Origin: Bacteroidota bacterium
Lineage (GTDB): Bacteria; Bacteroidota; Bacteroidia; Bacteroidales; VadinHA17
Length of the DNA stretch: 16,107 nucleotides
Reading direction: 5' to 3'
Assembly: GCA_012838685.1 (NCBI GenBank)
Contig: DUOU01000039.1
Span: forward strand, 1-16,107
Below, in pieces: positions 6,787-15,302 of this stretch (positions within the stretch are counted from its first letter, which is position 1; each line of letters begins with the position of its first letter). The position numbers and the translations under genes were made by a program. The notes beneath the pieces are model-generated. The model saw nothing but the letters and a program-made list of their open reading frames with translations. It was not told the origin of the DNA and did not search any database.

Positions 6787-8055
6787 ATGGAAGTGATTAA
6801 TAGACCAAAAATAGATGGTATCGGGGGGATTGTCGCGGGAATGATTTTACTTTTCTCTTTAAATGGCTGCAAAGAGAAAAATGAATACAACTATCCCTCT
6901 GTAGAGACAGGAGAGTTATCGGGCATTACCGAAAACAGTGTCATTATTGCGGCTAAAGTGACAGATATGGGAAGTTATGAGGTGACCGAGAGGGGATTTG
7001 TCTGGAACACGACCGGATCGCCTACACTGGCATCAGGCGACACATTGACCGTTGGGGCAGGGTTGGGAACTTATACGGCTTCTATTGAGAATCTTTTACC
7101 ATCTACCAAATATCATATAAGAGCATACGCGACAAATAGGGCTGGCACAAAATATGGCGGACTGAGAAACTTCTGGACCCTGGGCCCTCCCGTGCTTTAT
7201 ACCTATTATCCATATGGAGTCACTTCAGTTTCGGCAACAATAAAGGGCAAGCTTGTCTATGTTGGAAACCATCCCGTCATAAAAATGGGAATATGCTGGA
7301 ACATGGAGGGAACGCCCGATTTATCCGATAATGTGTTGGAATACAGTGGTACGGATAGTACTTTTGTTTTTCAACTTGTCGATCTGGACCCTCTGACGAC
7401 ATATTATGTAAGATCATTAGCTATAACAGAGAAAGATACCTCCTATGGAGAGGTTAGGACATTTACAACATTTGGGGGATATATTGAAGATATTGATGGG
7501 AATTCATATGAGGTTGTCAGAATTGGCGACCAGTACTGGTTATCGAAAAATCTTGGGGTCACCAGGTACAACGACAATACTCCGATAGAAAAAGTCGAAA
7601 CCGCTTCGGAGTGGATTTCAACTACCAATCCCGCATATAGTGTATATGACAATTCAGATACTCTTGATGTTACATATGGATACCTCTATAATTGGTATGC
7701 GGTTAATTCGGGAAATTTGTGTCCCGTTGGATGGCATATATCAACTGACGAGGATTGGGCGAAACTTGACACATTTCTTGGAGACGATGCCGCCAATAAG
7801 CTAAAAGATCCGGATGGTGATTGGACCAGCGTCCTCGGGGCAACAAATGAAACCAATTTTTCGGCTATTCCCGCTGGATATAGGGGACTGAACGGAGTTT
7901 TCAGCGGGCTGAAAAGGGATGCCGCATGGTGGACTACCGCGGCTAACGGGGATAATTACGCATGGCTTTGGGAAATGAGTTCATCCTCAACGGGATTGGC
8001 GAGAAACAGTTATTTAAAGAGCAGGGGCAATTCGGTACGTTGCGTTAAAGATTAA
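6787..8055 (+). CDS. Surface lipoprotein with two FnIII-like domains and a FISUMP domain
   Basis: A 422-residue predicted lipoprotein. The signal segment (IGGIVAGMILLFS) ends in the lipobox SLNGC, with the lipidated cysteine at residue 28; the following KEKNE is polar and charged, as in Bacteroidota lipoproteins exported to the cell surface. Two fibronectin type III-like repeats follow, about 38-130 and 137-228, each with the GFVWN/GICWN and YHIRAYA/YYVRSLA strands. The C-terminal half (about 235-422) is a FISUMP domain (Fibrobacter succinogenes major paralogous domain): DIDGNSYEVVRIGDQYW, GYLYNWYAV, LCPVGWHIST and the closing SVRCVKD. The function of FISUMP domains is not well established; adhesion or carbohydrate contact is conjecture. 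Start ATG 6787 is preceded by AAAAAAGG. The 3' end overlaps the convergent T9SS cargo gene by 11 bases. Confidence 0.9.
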   Translation: MEVINRPKIDGIGGIVAGMILLFSLNGCKEKNEYNYPSVETGELSGITENSVIIAAKVTDMGSYEVTERGFVWNTTGSPTLASGDTLTVGAGLGTYTASIENLLPSTKYHIRAYATNRAGTKYGGLRNFWTLGPPVLYTYYPYGVTSVSATIKGKLVYVGNHPVIKMGICWNMEGTPDLSDNVLEYSGTDSTFVFQLVDLDPLTTYYVRSLAITEKDTSYGEVRTFTTFGGYIEDIDGNSYEVVRIGDQYWLSKNLGVTRYNDNTPIEKVETASEWISTTNPAYSVYDNSDTLDVTYGYLYNWYAVNSGNLCPVGWHISTDEDWAKLDTFLGDDAANKLKDPDGDWTSVLGATNETNFSAIPAGYRGLNGVFSGLKRDAAWWTTAANGDNYAWLWEMSSSSTGLARNSYLKSRGNSVRCVKD

Positions 8056-9538
8056 AGACTACCGTTACAGTTCCGGTTTTTGTGATTTTTCCCCCTGTTG
8101 CGGTAGTTATTCTCAATTGCCACAGATAGACCCCTTCAGGAACTATCGTGCCGGATGACCTGCCATCCCACTCTTCGAGATAATCTCTCGATTCAAAAAT
8201 TATATTTCTGTTTATATTCGTGATTGTCAGCAGATATTCGTTGGGTATAAAGGACAGGATAGGCCGAAAAGTGTCATTTTGTCCATTTCCGTCCGGAGTA
8301 AACAAATTTGGTACGGTAATTTTTACGGCGGCTTTTACCGCTACTGGCTGGGAGAGGCTTGTTCCGATAATTCCGTAGGGATTGCCCGACTCTTCCGCCT
8401 TGATCATAAAAAAGATTTCGCTGGCGCTCGCCAGTTCCATGTAATCATCATATAACACGGTCAGAGTTGTATCGCCGGGATCGATAATTTTATCTTCATA
8501 AAAGCCGGATCCCCAATTTACCATTAAATATTGCTTGGTAATATTACCGTGCCAATTCCGGTATTTGTTCCATTTGAGGTCAATAATGTTGTCATCTGTT
8601 CTATCCGCGGACAGCACAATATTGGAGGCTATATTTGAAAAAACAATAGCGCTGTCGCAGTTATTGACGGCCGCAATTTTATATAGATATCTTTTTAATG
8701 GATTCGCGCCGATATCTTCATATAGAATATGGTCGTCGGTTGAAACCAACGATGCTATTGGCATGAATTCTGTCCCGGGGGCCTCTTTTCTGAATAACCT
8801 GAAAGTTTTGATCTCAGATAGCGGGTCGATTGTAAATGAAAGTGATATCTTGTTGTCAATGCCTGTTGTCGCGTAATCGGCGTTAATCCATGAGGGGAGC
8901 CTGCTCATATAAGTGTTGACACAAAAAATATTCGATTCACTTTGATAATCGCCGACCAAATTGGCGACCACCTTGAAACAATATTGGCTGTTTATCATGA
9001 AATCATAAATAACATATTCAGTGGTACTGTTATCGGTTTCCCCAGCCAATTCCCATTCGCCGTCGTTCAATGTAAAATATAATTTATAGCCTGTAACTGT
9101 CCTTGGGAAAGAGAGATATTCGTTCCATATAATATCTATTTTGTTGTTGCAGGTGTCTGTTGTTGAGGAACAATATACGGTCCTAAGATCGTTTGAAAGG
9201 GGGCTGATATTATCGGAGCTGTCGATCGCGGCGACAACATACGATTGGCTGAAATACCCTGCTCCTACATAGGAAATATGATCATAACTGGTAGCGGCGG
9301 GATCCTTTATTGTATCAATGGCGAAGCCCTCGCCGTCGTTGAACTCATATACCACATAGCCACTGACATCGGCCGAAGGACTTGGCGTCCAGTTAAGCTC
9401 TATTATTCCGCTGGCGTTGTTGACCGAAACTAAATTCAGCTCAGGTGGCAGGGGTGGTGTTATGTCAACCTGGCATAATAGATCCAAACTGCTCCAGAAC
9501 AGTATAACTACAATCATATATGCGGAATATTGTTTCAT
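8045..9538 (-). CDS. FnIII-repeat protein with T9SS type B (gliding motility-associated) C-terminal domain
   Basis: A 497-residue exported protein predicted to cross the outer membrane through the type IX secretion system. A signal peptide covers about 1-22 (MIVVILFWSSLDLLC) and cleavage before Q23 is plausible. Tandem fibronectin type III-like modules follow at roughly 26-120, 121-215, 220-312 and 313-400, seen from repeated IIELNWTPS/KIDIIWNEY/IIDLKWNKY strands and from YKLYF, FRLFRK and YKIAAVN. The C-terminal 90 residues match the gliding-motility-associated sorting domain: VPNLFTPDGNGQND (about 409-422), a central ITNINRNIIFES strand, EEWDGR and PEGVYLWQLR. This implies that T9SS genes exist elsewhere in the genome. 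The start ATG (9536-9538) is only 7 bases after the stop of the M16-like gene, so it is likely the last gene of that operon. Its ligand and role are unknown. Confidence 0.9.
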   Translation of the reverse strand: MKQYSAYMIVVILFWSSLDLLCQVDITPPLPPELNLVSVNNASGIIELNWTPSPSADVSGYVVYEFNDGEGFAIDTIKDPAATSYDHISYVGAGYFSQSYVVAAIDSSDNISPLSNDLRTVYCSSTTDTCNNKIDIIWNEYLSFPRTVTGYKLYFTLNDGEWELAGETDNSTTEYVIYDFMINSQYCFKVVANLVGDYQSESNIFCVNTYMSRLPSWINADYATTGIDNKISLSFTIDPLSEIKTFRLFRKEAPGTEFMPIASLVSTDDHILYEDIGANPLKRYLYKIAAVNNCDSAIVFSNIASNIVLSADRTDDNIIDLKWNKYRNWHGNITKQYLMVNWGSGFYEDKIIDPGDTTLTVLYDDYMELASASEIFFMIKAEESGNPYGIIGTSLSQPVAVKAAVKITVPNLFTPDGNGQNDTFRPILSFIPNEYLLTITNINRNIIFESRDYLEEWDGRSSGTIVPEGVYLWQLRITTATGGKITKTGTVTVVFNL

Positions 9539-9545
9539 TCTTGTA

Positions 9546-10808
9546 TCATTCTTTACCTGCGGTCACAACTGTCAGATCATCAATTTTGTAATATCTGTTC
9601 ACAAGTTCCATTATTTCGTCGGCCGCGATATTTTTAATTTTCTCCTCCAATAGATAATTGAAATCATTTTTCAATCCGAACTCATAAAGTGATCTGAAAT
9701 TATCTATCAAGGCGAATGGTCCGTCAAGCGATCTGACGAGGTTGCCCAACATATAGTTTTTCACAGTTTCAAGTTCGTCATTTTTTACCGGTTCCCTGCC
9801 AAGTATGGATACTTCTTTAAGTATCTCATCTATCGCTTCATTCGTATTGGCTTGGTTTACCTCCGTGAAAATTACCTTTATACCCGATTGTTGGGTTGAA
9901 TAGAGCGATGATGCTATTCCGTAGGAAAACCCTTTATCTTCCCTGATATTCTTCATTAGTCGGGATCCGAAATAACCTCCCAATATGGTGTTAACGACTT
10001 TCAGGCCTGGATAATCCGGGTGGCATTTGTTAATGGTGGTAGAGCCTATTCTTATGGCTGTTTGCACCGCGTTGGCCTTTTCGGTATGTCGACGTTTTTC
10101 CGGTTTTTTGGGAATGAAGTTGAATTCCAGGGGAACAAGATCTCTTCTTTGTTGGTTTCCAAAATACTTGTTTATAAGTTGTTCCGTGTTTTTGGGGATT
10201 TTTCCGGCAACAACAATATAGAGATTGTCCGGGATGTAACAATTCGCGTGAAAAGTTCTTAATTGTTCTGTCGTTATCTTATCGAAATCCTTTAGTTCCA
10301 CGGTTCTGCCATAGGGGTGGCCATTCCCGAAGATATTTGAAAAAAAACTTTCTTTGGCCAGAACAGCCACAATGTCGCGGGAAATCAGGTAGTCGTTTTT
10401 CTGTTTGCCAAGGAGCGTTGTCAGCTCCTTTTCTCCAAATGAGGGTCTGATCAACATGTCGGAAGCCAGTTCAAGAGCGTTTTCCAGGTATTTATTTAGA
10501 CAGAATATGGAGAGTCCCGCTTTGTCGTATGAGCAGAACAGAGTGTACATAATTCCATGGAAATCGAGTTTTTCGTTCATCTCCTCAGCTTTCATACTGA
10601 CAGTGCCCTCCTTGAGCATCATATTTGTTATAGGGGCGACCATCGGTAATTCCGAATTGATTTCACCCGCATCGAAGATGAAGTCTATTCGTACAATCTC
10701 CTCGCTGCCGACATTGAACTGATACAACGGCACTTTATTGTCCAAAAGTCCTTTTTGGGGTTCCCGGATTGTTCCCAGCCCGCATTTAACTATTTTAGGT
10801 TGTTCCAA
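9546..10808 (-). CDS. M16 peptidase-like protein lacking the zinc site (inactive partner subunit)
   Basis: A 420-residue M16 (pitrilysin/insulinase) fold protein. The position of the HxxEH zinc motif, just before the conserved ...EGT, reads P59-I-T-N62-M63, so the metal ligands are lost. The C-terminal substrate-clasp motif REDKGFSYGI (near 287-296) is retained. In two-subunit M16 enzymes an inactive subunit carrying this motif pairs with an active one, and the neighbouring upstream gene supplies the active HLFEH subunit. There is no signal peptide or membrane segment, so a cytoplasmic heterodimer is likely. The start is unusual: an in-frame stop lies six codons upstream, no ATG exists between them, and the next methionine is residue 56, so TTG at 10808 is the best start. 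It begins 21 bases after the upstream gene and ends 7 bases before the T9SS cargo gene. Confidence 0.9.
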   Translation of the reverse strand: MEQPKIVKCGLGTIREPQKGLLDNKVPLYQFNVGSEEIVRIDFIFDAGEINSELPMVAPITNMMLKEGTVSMKAEEMNEKLDFHGIMYTLFCSYDKAGLSIFCLNKYLENALELASDMLIRPSFGEKELTTLLGKQKNDYLISRDIVAVLAKESFFSNIFGNGHPYGRTVELKDFDKITTEQLRTFHANCYIPDNLYIVVAGKIPKNTEQLINKYFGNQQRRDLVPLEFNFIPKKPEKRRHTEKANAVQTAIRIGSTTINKCHPDYPGLKVVNTILGGYFGSRLMKNIREDKGFSYGIASSLYSTQQSGIKVIFTEVNQANTNEAIDEILKEVSILGREPVKNDELETVKNYMLGNLVRSLDGPFALIDNFRSLYEFGLKNDFNYLLEEKIKNIAADEIMELVNRYYKIDDLTVVTAGKE

Positions 10809-10829
10809 TTTAAGTTTTTTATAGTGTTT

Positions 10830-12065
10830 TTAATTTTTGAGGTAAAACAGAGTGCTGCAGTTATTATCGTTCAGATAGTGTGATGTGGCCGATATGATCT
10901 CAGATCTGTTTATGCTTCGGTATCTTTCCACCTCTCTGTTTATTGATCGGGGATCTCCGATCAATTCGTACAAACAAAGGTCCATCGCTTTGTTGAGAAT
11001 ATTAGTGTGCCCCAGTATTGTAGCCGATTCATATCTGTTTTTGACTTTTTCAATATCATAATCATTGATGTTTCCCGAAGCGATGCCGGATATTACGTCG
11101 CCAACAGCTTTGTCGGCCTTCACCGGATCGACGCCGGGAAGCATTTTCCCGGAAAAAATTATCAGTCCCGGTTCAATTTCAGCCGTAACATATATATTGG
11201 CGGCGCTGAAAAGCTTTTGCTCCCTTACAAGTTTGTTTTGAAGATATCCCGATGTTCCACCCGCCAAAAGATCGGTAATCATGTCGAGTTTGTTAAAATC
11301 ATCATGACAGCGACCGACCCCATGCCAAGCTTTGTACAATGCCGACGTAGGAACCTCTTTGTTGACAAAGATCTCTCTTTTCTCTGTTTGTATCGGTTCC
11401 GCGGGCAGGTTTCTCTCTTTTATCTGTCGGGCCTCTATTCCACAAAACCATTTTTCAACGAAATTACGGGCTTTTTTGGCGGTTATGTTCCCCGAGAGGC
11501 AGAGAATAGCGTTGTTTGGAGCATAGTGAGAGTAATAGAAATCTTTTATAACTTTTTTTTCGGCCTTTTGAACATGGGATATATCGGCTCCAATAGTGGC
11601 CCATCTATACGGGTGTTTTTCAAAAGCCAGCTTTCTGAGAATCATTAGCGCATCGCCATAAGGTTGGTTTTGATATCTCTGCTTGAACTCCTCCGTAACT
11701 ACCTGTTTTTGGATATCAATGTTTCGATCCGACAGGTTGATCTCTTCCATACGGTCCGATTCCAGCCAGAAAGCGGTCTCAATATTCTCCTTTGGAAGTA
11801 TTATATAATAATTTGTTATATCGGTATTCGTGAAGGCATTGCTTTCGCCACCAGCAATCTGAACAGGCTTGTCAAAATCGGGTATTCTATTTGTTCCGCT
11901 GAACATAAGATGCTCAAAAAGGTGGGCCAGACCGGTAACCTCGGGGTTCTCGTCTTTTGACCCTACATCATACAAAAGATTTAGCGCTACCAGGGGCGTT
12001 GACATATCTTCATGAATCAACACCCTTAATCCATTTGATGTTGTAAATCTTTCAAATTCAATCAT
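10830..12065 (-). CDS. M16-family zinc metallopeptidase (active subunit)
   Basis: A 411-residue M16 (pitrilysin/insulinase) zinc peptidase that degrades peptides. The inverted zinc motif is intact as H48-L-F-E51-H52 in GLAHLFEHLMFSGT, with the third ligand in the VVTEEF segment (E125 or E126). The GGESNAFTNTDITNYY segment (72-87) forms the active-site wall in this family. SHYAPNNAILCLSGN (about 185-199) is typical of the end of the first repeat domain. There is no signal peptide, unlike periplasmic PqqL-type members, so the protein is probably cytoplasmic. Its length suits one half of a heterodimeric M16 enzyme, the other half being the downstream zinc-less gene. It is first of a probable three-gene operon on the minus strand; a perfect -7-like box lies 50 bases upstream of the ATG. 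Confidence 0.94.
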   Translation of the reverse strand: MIEFERFTTSNGLRVLIHEDMSTPLVALNLLYDVGSKDENPEVTGLAHLFEHLMFSGTNRIPDFDKPVQIAGGESNAFTNTDITNYYIILPKENIETAFWLESDRMEEINLSDRNIDIQKQVVTEEFKQRYQNQPYGDALMILRKLAFEKHPYRWATIGADISHVQKAEKKVIKDFYYSHYAPNNAILCLSGNITAKKARNFVEKWFCGIEARQIKERNLPAEPIQTEKREIFVNKEVPTSALYKAWHGVGRCHDDFNKLDMITDLLAGGTSGYLQNKLVREQKLFSAANIYVTAEIEPGLIIFSGKMLPGVDPVKADKAVGDVISGIASGNINDYDIEKVKNRYESATILGHTNILNKAMDLCLYELIGDPRSINREVERYRSINRSEIISATSHYLNDNNCSTLFYLKN

Positions 12066-12115
12066 TTTATACAGATGAATAACTTATTAACAAATAACTC
12101 TTATTTATTAAACAA

Positions 12116-12123
12116 CAAACATA
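12116..12123 (-). promoter_or_regulatory. Candidate -7 promoter box for the M16 operon
   Basis: On the minus strand these bases read TATGTTTG, an exact match to the Bacteroidota -7 consensus TAnnTTTG. The M16 ATG is 50 bases downstream, giving a leader of about 45 nt. No clear -33 TTTG is seen at the expected distance; the DNA there is AT-rich and shared with the divergent clc promoter. Confidence 0.42.
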
Positions 12124-12130
12124 ATTAAAA

Positions 12131-12158
12131 TTTGATGCTTATTAAATAATTATATTCG
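12131..12158 (+). promoter_or_regulatory. Candidate promoter for clc-glyA
   Basis: TTTG (12131-12134) and TATATTCG (12151-12158) are separated by 16 bases, a little short of the usual 19-21. The -7-like box differs from TAnnTTTG at one position and is the same octamer seen before the FISUMP gene. It ends only five bases before the clc ATG, so a transcript from it would be nearly or fully leaderless. Confidence 0.4.
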
Positions 12159-12163
12159 CGGCC

Positions 12164-13945
12164 ATGTTTAGCTACAAAACATTGAGAAAAATTGTCAAGT
12201 TTAAACTTGAAGGTATAGGTCAGACAAGACTACTATATATTCTTAGTATTCTTGTCGGAATTCTCAGTGCCCTTGCCGCTTTTGTACTGAAGAACGCTGT
12301 TCATCTCACGAGTAAGATATTCACGGAAAGGATTATATCGGAATCGGGAAATTTACTCTATCTCGCTTTTCCTCTTATAGGTATCGTCCTCACTGTATTT
12401 TTCGTAAAATATGTGGTTAAAGATGACATAAGCCACGGTATTAGCCGGGTTCTGTTCGCCATGTCCAGAAGAAAGAGTAAAATAAAGCCCCATAACACAT
12501 GGACCCCCATAGTCGCGAGTACCCTTACAATCGGATTTGGAGGGTCGGTAGGGGAAGAGGCCCCGATTGTGTTATCCGGTTCAGCCATTGGATCGAGCAT
12601 AGGTAACTTTTTTAATCTTGACTACCGAAGTGTAACGCTATTGGTTTGTTGTGGGGCCGCTGGCGCTGTCGCCGCTATTTTCAAAGCTCCTATTGCCGGG
12701 ATTATCTTCACCCTTGAGGTTTTGATGTTGGATTTGACCATGTCCTCAATAGTACCTTTGATGATTTCCGCTGTTACGGCGACCACTGTCGCATATTTTT
12801 TAATGGGCGAAGAGGTGATATTTTCATTCAATATCGAGGGTACGTTCAATATGGCGAATATCCCGTGGTATCTTGTTTTGGGTCTTGTGGCGGGATTGGT
12901 ATCAATATATTTCTCCAAATTAACGTTGTATCTTGAAAAATCGTTGGCAAAAATTAAAAGCCAGAATGTTAGGATGATTTTTGGAGGGGTTGTGCTGGGT
13001 TTGTTGATTTTTTTGTTCCCCCCTTTTTATGGTGAGGGCTACAACACAATAAAGGCACTTTTACAGGGAGGAGCGGAGCAAATTTACAATGAGTCGGTTT
13101 TTTCCAATTTTTCGGGCAGTTACTTGGGAGTACTGCTCTTTATGCTGGGTTTGGTGCTCTTTAAGGTTTTTGCTTCGAGTGCCACCAACGGATCAGGTGG
13201 AGTGGGAGGGGTCTTCGCTCCAACACTTTTCCTGGGAGGTGTATGTGGATTTTTGGTCTCAGCTCTTATAAACTTATTTTTCAATGTGGAGATTCCCGAC
13301 AGTCGGTTCGTGCTTGCCGGAATGGCGGGATTGATGTCTGGTGTGATGCATGCCCCCCTGACAGCAATTTTTCTTATAGCTGAAATAACCGGAGGTTACA
13401 ATTTTCTGATTCCCTTGATTATAACCTCAACGGTCTCTTATATAACCACAAGAAGAGTCATAAAACATTCAATTTATCACATTCAGCTTGCCCAGAGGGG
13501 AGAACTCATCACGCACGATAAGGATAAGGCGGTACTGACTGTGATGGACTGGCGAAAGGAGATAGAGAGAGACTTTGTCAAAGTTATGGCTGATGATTCT
13601 CTGGGCACCCTGGTCAAGGCTATATCTTCATCTACTAGAAATATTTTTCCCGTTGTTGATGAAAACAATGTACTTGAAGGGATGGTACTGCTCGATGATG
13701 TCAGGGAACTGATGTTTGATCAGGAAAAGTATGAGATATATCATGTCAGGGATTTCATGATCTTGCCCCCATCGTATATTGATCAGAGCGAGGAAATTGA
13801 AACGGTAATGCAGACATTCAGGAAAACCGGGGCATGGAACCTTCCGGTGCTTAAAGATGGGTACTACGTTGGATTTGTCTCAAAATCCAGGATTTACGCG
13901 AAATACAGGGAGCTGGCAGTCCAGTTTTTCCCAAAGAGTAATTGA
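12164..13945 (+). CDS. CLC-family anion transporter/channel with C-terminal CBS pair
   Basis: A 593-residue inner-membrane CLC protein that moves chloride or related anions. The membrane domain spans about 25-430, with a C-terminal tandem CBS module (about 450-585) that usually senses adenine nucleotides. The three anion-pathway motifs are recognisable: S90-H-G-I-S, then GSVGEEAP with the external gate glutamate at E132, then G-V350-F-A-P. The central-tyrosine region SIYHIQLAQRG has Y438. Variations from the E. coli-type exchanger are His at the GSGIP serine position, Glu rather than Arg before the gate glutamate, and Val186 where proton-coupled exchangers have the internal glutamate (FTLEV rather than an EE pair). 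The only start after an in-frame stop is ATG 12164, five bases past a -7-like box. glyA begins 20 bases after the stop, so co-transcription is likely. Confidence 0.93.
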   Translation: MFSYKTLRKIVKFKLEGIGQTRLLYILSILVGILSALAAFVLKNAVHLTSKIFTERIISESGNLLYLAFPLIGIVLTVFFVKYVVKDDISHGISRVLFAMSRRKSKIKPHNTWTPIVASTLTIGFGGSVGEEAPIVLSGSAIGSSIGNFFNLDYRSVTLLVCCGAAGAVAAIFKAPIAGIIFTLEVLMLDLTMSSIVPLMISAVTATTVAYFLMGEEVIFSFNIEGTFNMANIPWYLVLGLVAGLVSIYFSKLTLYLEKSLAKIKSQNVRMIFGGVVLGLLIFLFPPFYGEGYNTIKALLQGGAEQIYNESVFSNFSGSYLGVLLFMLGLVLFKVFASSATNGSGGVGGVFAPTLFLGGVCGFLVSALINLFFNVEIPDSRFVLAGMAGLMSGVMHAPLTAIFLIAEITGGYNFLIPLIITSTVSYITTRRVIKHSIYHIQLAQRGELITHDKDKAVLTVMDWRKEIERDFVKVMADDSLGTLVKAISSSTRNIFPVVDENNVLEGMVLLDDVRELMFDQEKYEIYHVRDFMILPPSYIDQSEEIETVMQTFRKTGAWNLPVLKDGYYVGFVSKSRIYAKYRELAVQFFPKSN

Positions 13946-13965
13946 TTAATTCAACATAAAATAAA

Positions 13966-15246
13966 ATGAAGAGAGATACTTTAATTTTTGATATTATCGA
14001 GCGCGAACGCTCCCGTCAGATAAACGGAATTGAGCTTATAGCCTCAGAAAACTTTGTAAGCCAACAGGTTCTCGAAGCCATGGGCTCGGTTCTTACCAAT
14101 AAGTATGCCGAGGGATATCCGGGACATCGCTATTACGGTGGATGCGAGATTGTTGATGAAGCCGAGACGTTGGCGATAGAACGGTTGAAAAAACTTTTTG
14201 GCGCTGAACATGTAAATGTCCAGCCGCACTCGGGAGCTCAGGCCAATATGGCTGTTTTTTCGGTCTTCCTGAATCCCGGCGACACATTTCTTGGGTTAGA
14301 TTTGTCGCATGGCGGGCATCTTTCACACGGATCTCCGGTAAATATTTCAGGTACTCTCTATCGCCCCGTTGCTTATGGAGTAAAAGAAGATACGGGAACA
14401 GTTGATTATGACATGATGGAGGAACTTGCTGTCAGGGAGAAGCCAAAACTGATAGTAGGTGGAGCATCGGCATATTCAAGGGAGTGGGATTACAAACGGA
14501 TGAGGGAGATCGCCGACATGGTTGGTGCCCATTTAATGATTGATATGGCGCATCCCGCGGGTTTGATCGCAGCGGGTCTGCTGGACAATCCCCTGAAATA
14601 TGCCCATGTGGTTACCTCAACAACCCACAAGACTCTCCGGGGACCAAGAGGTGGTATCATACTTTTGGGAAAAGATTTCGAGAACCCATGGAATCTCAGG
14701 ACACCTAAAGGAGAGATAAAGATGATGTCCGCTTTGATCAACTCCGCTGTATTTCCGGGAATCCAGGGTGGGCCCCTGGAACATGTCATTGCCGCTAAAG
14801 CAGTCTCTTTTGGTGAGGCGCTGACACCTGAATTCAGGGAGTACCAGAAAAATGTCAAGATAAACGCCTCGAAAATGGCCTCTATCTTTATGGAAAAAGG
14901 CTATAGGGTTATTTCCAATGGAACCGACAACCATTCTATGCTGATAGATTTGAGAACTAAGTTTCCCGAAATCACGGGCAAAAAAGCTGAGAGTGCCCTT
15001 GTTCTTGCCCATATTACCCTGAACAAGAACATGGTACCATTTGATACCCGTTCACCGTTCCTGACATCCGGACTGAGAGTCGGAACACCGGCAATTACTA
15101 CCAGGGGACTGAAAGTTGATGATATGGAACAGATTGTTGATTATATTGACGCAATTATATCAGATATTGACAACGAGACTCTTATCAAAGATATTGGTAA
15201 AAAAGTTGTTGCTATGATGAAGGATCATCCCCTCTTTGCCATGTAA
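13966..15246 (+). CDS. glyA: Serine hydroxymethyltransferase
   Basis: A cytoplasmic PLP enzyme that interconverts serine plus tetrahydrofolate with glycine plus 5,10-methylene-THF, the main source of one-carbon units. At 426 residues it has the normal bacterial length. Motifs are ELIASENFVS (24-33), YAEGYPGHRYYGG (48-60), NVQPHSGAQAN (86-96), HLSHGSPVN, the DMAHPAGL strand, and the PLP lysine K222 in STTHKTLRGPRGG. SPFLTSGLRVGTPA closes the active site, with its arginine binding the substrate carboxylate. The ATG at 13966 fits the family N-terminus. It follows the CLC gene by 20 bases with no terminator or clear promoter in the gap, so it is probably expressed from the clc promoter or from an internal one inside clc. 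I see nothing abnormal in the reading frame. Confidence 0.97.
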   Translation: MKRDTLIFDIIERERSRQINGIELIASENFVSQQVLEAMGSVLTNKYAEGYPGHRYYGGCEIVDEAETLAIERLKKLFGAEHVNVQPHSGAQANMAVFSVFLNPGDTFLGLDLSHGGHLSHGSPVNISGTLYRPVAYGVKEDTGTVDYDMMEELAVREKPKLIVGGASAYSREWDYKRMREIADMVGAHLMIDMAHPAGLIAAGLLDNPLKYAHVVTSTTHKTLRGPRGGIILLGKDFENPWNLRTPKGEIKMMSALINSAVFPGIQGGPLEHVIAAKAVSFGEALTPEFREYQKNVKINASKMASIFMEKGYRVISNGTDNHSMLIDLRTKFPEITGKKAESALVLAHITLNKNMVPFDTRSPFLTSGLRVGTPAITTRGLKVDDMEQIVDYIDAIISDIDNETLIKDIGKKVVAMMKDHPLFAM

Positions 15247-15302
15247 AAAAGAACCAGATCACCTTGTCGCGCCTTTTACATGGCTGTTAATTTTTATATT
15301 AT

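Noticed and set aside
9450..9538. Lipobox in the T9SS cargo protein (LDLLC)
   Set aside because: Leucine directly before the cysteine is unlike a lipobox, and type IX cargo proteins use ordinary signal peptides; cleavage before Q23 is more likely.
11007..11648. 213-codon plus-strand open frame opposite the active M16 gene
   Set aside because: It is long but fully antisense to well-conserved M16 sequence, with no domain character; chance frame.
14617..15012. 131-codon minus-strand open frame inside glyA
   Set aside because: It is antisense to the PLP-lysine region of glyA and has no recognisable motifs.
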